Source: Cladosporium sp. IMV 00045 (Eukaryota > Ascomycota > Dothideomycetes > Cladosporiales > Cladosporiaceae). From it: 40,579 nt of DNA. The translations under genes and the position numbers were made by a program. Below are positions 37,073 to 40,579 of this stretch, piece after piece; position 1 is the stretch's first letter, and each line of letters starts with the position of its first letter. The stretch lies in assembly GCA_001931905.2 (NCBI GenBank), contig MSJI02000135.1, positions 6,994 through 47,572 on the forward strand, in the 5' to 3' direction. Below the pieces are notes generated by a model. It worked only from the letters and a program-made list of their open reading frames with translations, was not told the origin of the DNA and did not search any database.

Positions 37073-39658
37073 ATGCTGACCCCGTCCCTGGCTGATGCCA
37101 CCAAGCTGGGCCTTGTATTTCTAGCAGGTTCAGCTGCAGCACAATTTGCTCCGGTGGTAACGATCGTGCCTACTGCAGATGAGGTTGCACTTGCTGCTCG
37201 CGAAGAGCTCCAATACTCATACGGTCGCTCTCCGCCAGTTTTCCCTGCTCCCAAGACATCAGGAGATGGCAAATGGGCAGAGGCTTACCGTCAGGCGCGC
37301 GAGCTCGTCGATCAGATGACGAACGATGAGAAGAACAACCTCACCTATGGGTACGTCAACTCTAGTATATCGTTGCAATGACAGGACAACTAACAGGCCC
37401 ATAGCCAGCCGTCAAATACTGGGTGCTCGGGCGTCAGTGGAAGCGTTCCCAGACTTGGATTCCCTGGCCTCTGTCTCGTCGACAACGGTAACGGCGTTCG
37501 CAACACAGATGGTGTAAACGGCTACCCTTCTGCTCTTCATCTTGGCGCTTCCTGGAACAGGCAACTGGTGCATGAGACAAAGGGACACCTCGGCGCCGAG
37601 TTTAAACGAAAGGGTGCCAACGTCGCTCTAGGACCCGTCGCTGGTGCGATCGGTCGTATTGCCAGAGGTGGGCGCAATTGGGAAGGCTTCAGTACCGATC
37701 CCTACCTTGTCGGGGAGCTGGTATACGAGTCTGTTGTTGCCATGCAAGAGCATGTCATCACGTCTGTCAAACATTTTGTTGGCAACGAACAGGAGACCAA
37801 CCGTATTCCTCCCCGCACGTTCAGTGAGGGTGCTTTGAACCAGTCTAGTTCTTCCAACATCGACGACAAAACGATGCACGAGCTATACATGTGGCCTTGG
37901 TACGATGCCATTCGTGCTGGAGCTGGCTCTGTCATGTGCTCCTACAACCAGATAAATTCTTCGGTAAGTAGATAAATCGCAATCCTCAGAGACGTACTGA
38001 CTTGCAAGTAGTACGGGTGCCAAAACAGCAAGGCTATGAATGGATTGCTGAAGGGCGAGATTGGCTTCCAGGGCTTCATTGTCTCTGATTGGGGTGCTCA
38101 GCACTCCGGTATTGCCAGTGCCGAAGCTGGTATGGATATGGCTATGCCAAACAGCCAGTACTGGCAGAACGGCAACCTGAGCTTGATGGTCACCAACGGG
38201 TCTCTCGAGCAATCTCGTCTCGACGATATGGCTATGCGCATCTTGACCCCATACTTCCGTTTCGCTGATTTCGAGCCTGGTACCGGAATGCCAGCTGATC
38301 TGCTCGCACCGCATGAGCTTGTCGACGCTCGCGATCCGGAGAGCGACAAGGTCATTCTCCAAGGAGCTATTGAGGGTCATGTCCTGGTGAAGAACACAAA
38401 GAAAGCCCTCCCGCTGCAGAAGCCTAAGTTGATGTCAATCTTTGGATACGACGCCGTTGCTCCTTCGCACAACACCCCTACTGGCGGTAGATTCAACAAG
38501 TGGGGATTCGGCATGGAAAACACTCAATCGATCTTCTTTAACGACACTCTGGGGATCTTCAACGACACATACCTTGGCCGGCTTTTCCTGTCTAACGAGC
38601 GCTGGGATGCTCCTGTCCCCGGTGCTTCGTACAACGGAACTCTGATCACTGGCGGTGGCTCAGGTGCCGTCACACCGGCTTTCATCGACGCTCCCTTCGA
38701 CGCTCTTCAAAGACAAGCTCGTGCAGACCGCACCATTCTCGCTTGGGATTTCGTCAACCAGAGCCCAACCGTGAACAAGGCATCCGACACCTGCCTCGTC
38801 TTCGTCAACGAGATGTCTGCTGAGGGCTGGGATCGGCCCAACCTCGCCGACCCCTGGTCCGACGTACTGATCGAGAACGTCGCCAGTCAATGCAACAACA
38901 CGCAAGTCGTAATTCACAACGCCGGCATCCGCGTCGTCGACCGCTGGGTCAACAACCCCAACATCACCGCCGTCATCTTCGCCCACCTGCCCGGCCAGGA
39001 AACAGGTCAAGCTCTCGTCGACATCCTATACGGCAAGCAATCACCCTCAGGCCGCCTCCCTTACACCGTCGCCAAGCGCGAATCCGACTACGGCAGCCTC
39101 CTCGCCCCCACCAGACAGACAAACACCACCTTCCATCTGCAAGACGACTTCATCGAAGGCGTCTACATCGACTACAAGGACTTCATTGCCCGCAACATCA
39201 CTCCCCGTTACGAGTTCGGTTTCGGACTCACGTACTCCGAATTCTCCTACTCCTCCCTCGAAGCCAGCCTCGCCCCTGGAATCAAGCGCACCACCCTCGG
39301 CGCAACTTACAGTGGCAACGGCACCACCATTCAACCCCAAGGCGGCGACCCTGAGCTCTGGGAAACCGCCGCGAACGTGAGATGCACGATCAAAAACACG
39401 GGTTCCGTCGCCGCGGCTGAGGTCGCGCAGCTCTACGTGAACATTCCAGGCGGGCCTGATCGTGTTCTGCGTGGGTTCGAGAAGACGCTTCTGCAGCCGG
39501 GCGAGGAGGCTGAGGTCGGATTCACGCTGACCAAGAGGGACTTGAGCACTTGGGATGTTGTCGAGCAGGCATGGGTGCTACAGAAGGGCGAGTATGCGCT
39601 TATGGTTGGCAAAAGTGTGTTAGACGTGCAGGTTCGTGGAAGTCTAAATGTGGAGTAG
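37073..39658 (+). CDS. Secreted GH3 beta-glucosidase, three exons
   Basis: A glycoside hydrolase family 3 enzyme of the secreted Aspergillus BGL1-type group, releasing glucose from cellobiose and other beta-glucosides. Exons are 37073-37350, 37405-37963 and 38012-39658; introns are 54 and 48 bp; 827 residues. The N-terminus contains a hydrophobic signal segment (KLGLVFLAGSAAAQF). The TIM-barrel domain shows VPRLGFPGLCLVDN, GRNWEGFSTDPYL, SVKHFVGNEQE, DDKTMHELYMWPWYDAIRAG and CSYNQINSSYGCQNS. The catalytic nucleophile is Asp305 in GFIVSDWGAQHSG. The second domain has HVLVKNTKKALPL and HLPGQETGQALVDILYG, and the C-terminal fibronectin-III-like domain has RYEFGFGLTYSEFSY and RVLRGFEKTLLQPGEEAEV. 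Many N-glycosylation sequons (NGS, NGT, NNT, NDT) fit secretion. All key features are intact. Confidence 0.96.
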
Positions 39659-40066
39659 TTGCAGTAACGTTCATTCAAGTAGTCTAATGTTTCAATCTCA
39701 ACGGCAACGGATGATAGAATGATAGAATGATAGAACACATGCCCTCAGTAGACAGACGTCCAACGCGAGATGAATGAAATATAGTATGCAGTTTCATAGT
39801 GGAGTATCTCTTTCTATCTACAGAGCTAACACATACACACGCCGTGCGTCATTTCGATGACAATCTAGAACAGCCATTTTCTTTTGATGAAAAGAATAGA
39901 AAGGCCCAAATTCATACAAAAGGAAATTAGAAGAAATGAAATTGAAATCTGCACATTTAGTGCCAACCCAATGTCGCCGAAAACGCCTTGCGATGCCAAT
40001 GCTTTCCCCCAGCCAAGAATTCAATCAGTCCTGTCAATCTCTCTTACAAGTATCCGATCGGATTTT
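39659..40066. other. Convergent 3' spacer between GH3 and the m-AAA protease
   Basis: AT-rich 3' UTR region for both genes; no gene seen. It holds a short tandem repeat at 39711-39734. Confidence 0.6.
39711..39734. repeat. (ATGATAGA)3 tandem repeat
   Basis: Three perfect 8-bp copies about 50 bp after the GH3 stop codon; each contains a GATA core, but a 3' location argues against a promoter role. Confidence 0.9.
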
Positions 40067-40579
40067 TCAAGGGTTCTTCTTGAACATGGCGCCGGCCGGG
40101 TTGTCCTGAGCACCGCCGAGGGGCGGAGGAATGGGGCCTTGGTTTGAGCCGCCGTCCTTGGGCGGCAGGGAGTCGCCGATGCCGCCAGGTTGGGGGTTGT
40201 CGATTTGGCCGCCAGCGACAGGGCCGTTGCCGCCGCCAAAGTACTTCTGGAACTCACCCTGGTCGTCGAAGGGTCTGGGACCGAGCAGGCGCACCATGTC
40301 GTCGCGGACAAGCATCTCCTTCTTCAGGAGCTCCTCGGCAACGAGCTTGACTTCATGGTGCTTCTCCTCGAGGAGGTCTCTGCACTGCTTGTAGGCCTCG
40401 TCGACGATGCGGCGGACCTCGGTGTCGATGTTGCGAGCAGTCTCCTCGGAGAAAGGCTTCTGGAATTGTGCTTCGGCGGATTCGGAGGCGTGAGGGTAGT
40501 ACATGTAGCCAATCTTCTCGCTCATACCCCACTGGGTGACCATGGCGGTGGCGAGGCGAGTAACCTTGTTGAAGTCGTC
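40067..40579 (-). CDS. m-AAA protease subunit (Afg3/Yta12), C-terminal part only
   Basis: The last 170 residues of a mitochondrial inner-membrane AAA metalloprotease; the gene runs off the right edge. The visible part is the helical C-terminal section of the M41 peptidase domain: DDFNKVTRLATAMVTQWGMS, EKIGYMYYP, ETARNIDTEVRRIVDEAYK, LLKKEMLVRDDMVRLLGPRPF, followed by a Gly/Pro/Asn-rich tail (FGGGNGPVAGG, GPIPPPLGG) ending MFKKNP. The ATPase domain and HEXXH site lie outside the window. The LGPRPF motif and tail fit the m-AAA rather than i-AAA (Yme1) type. These hexamers degrade unassembled matrix-side inner-membrane proteins and process ribosomal MrpL32. Afg3 versus Yta12 cannot be settled from this end. 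Confidence 0.9.
   Translation of the reverse strand, partial: DDFNKVTRLATAMVTQWGMSEKIGYMYYPHASESAEAQFQKPFSEETARNIDTEVRRIVDEAYKQCRDLLEEKHHEVKLVAEELLKKEMLVRDDMVRLLGPRPFDDQGEFQKYFGGGNGPVAGGQIDNPQPGGIGDSLPPKDGGSNQGPIPPPLGGAQDNPAGAMFKKNP

Overview
The window is a piece of a filamentous ascomycete nuclear chromosome. The evidence is short GT-AG introns (mostly 48-71 bp) with CTAAC/CTGAC-type branch points, genes on both strands with mostly small spacers, and families typical of filamentous ascomycetes: a HET-domain ankyrin protein, a fungal rhodopsin-like (PTH11/SAT4-type) membrane protein, an RTG2-type Ppx/GppA protein, an alpha-glucoside-type MFS porter and GH3 and GH105-type glycoside hydrolases. 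The overall feel is Dothideomycetes (Mycosphaerellales/Capnodiales-like), but that is an impression from protein flavour, not a computed placement.

Layout. 0-5 kb: a (GAAAA)20 microsatellite, a J-domain protein with a long charged tail on the minus strand, then about 3 kb with no supportable gene. 5-7.5 kb: a calcineurin-like metallophosphoesterase (-) and a glutathione S-transferase (+), divergent, sharing a promoter with an inverted pair of stress-response-like elements. 8-13 kb: a six-exon PP2A scaffold subunit (-) and the beta subunit of cytosolic phenylalanyl-tRNA synthetase (+), two housekeeping genes in divergent orientation. 13.4-17.3 kb: a secreted GH105/GH88-like hydrolase broken by two frameshifts, a Gly-rich low-complexity orphan gene, and an FRG1-family gene whose conserved C-terminus is out of frame by one base. 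18.9-27.4 kb: a five-exon sugar transporter, a seven-helix fungal rhodopsin-like protein, a conserved-looking hypothetical protein, and RTG2. 28.2-35.3 kb: an HMG-box protein, a complete urease, and a HET-ankyrin protein that is tail-to-tail with urease (28 bp between stop codons). 37-40.6 kb: a secreted GH3 beta-glucosidase and the C-terminal part of an m-AAA protease that runs off the right edge.

The genes do not form an obvious pathway cluster; there is no polyketide/peptide synthase backbone, transposase, reverse transcriptase, recognisable tRNA or CRISPR-like array. Loose themes are carbon scavenging (sugar porter, GH3, broken GH105) and nitrogen/retrograde metabolism (RTG2, urease). I did not find a convincing novel system. 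The most useful observations are the three single-base reading-frame breaks confined to 13.7-16.5 kb, the rapidly varying Gly-rich orphan, and the very close urease/HET convergent pair. All intron boundaries given were read by eye from splice signals plus protein continuity.
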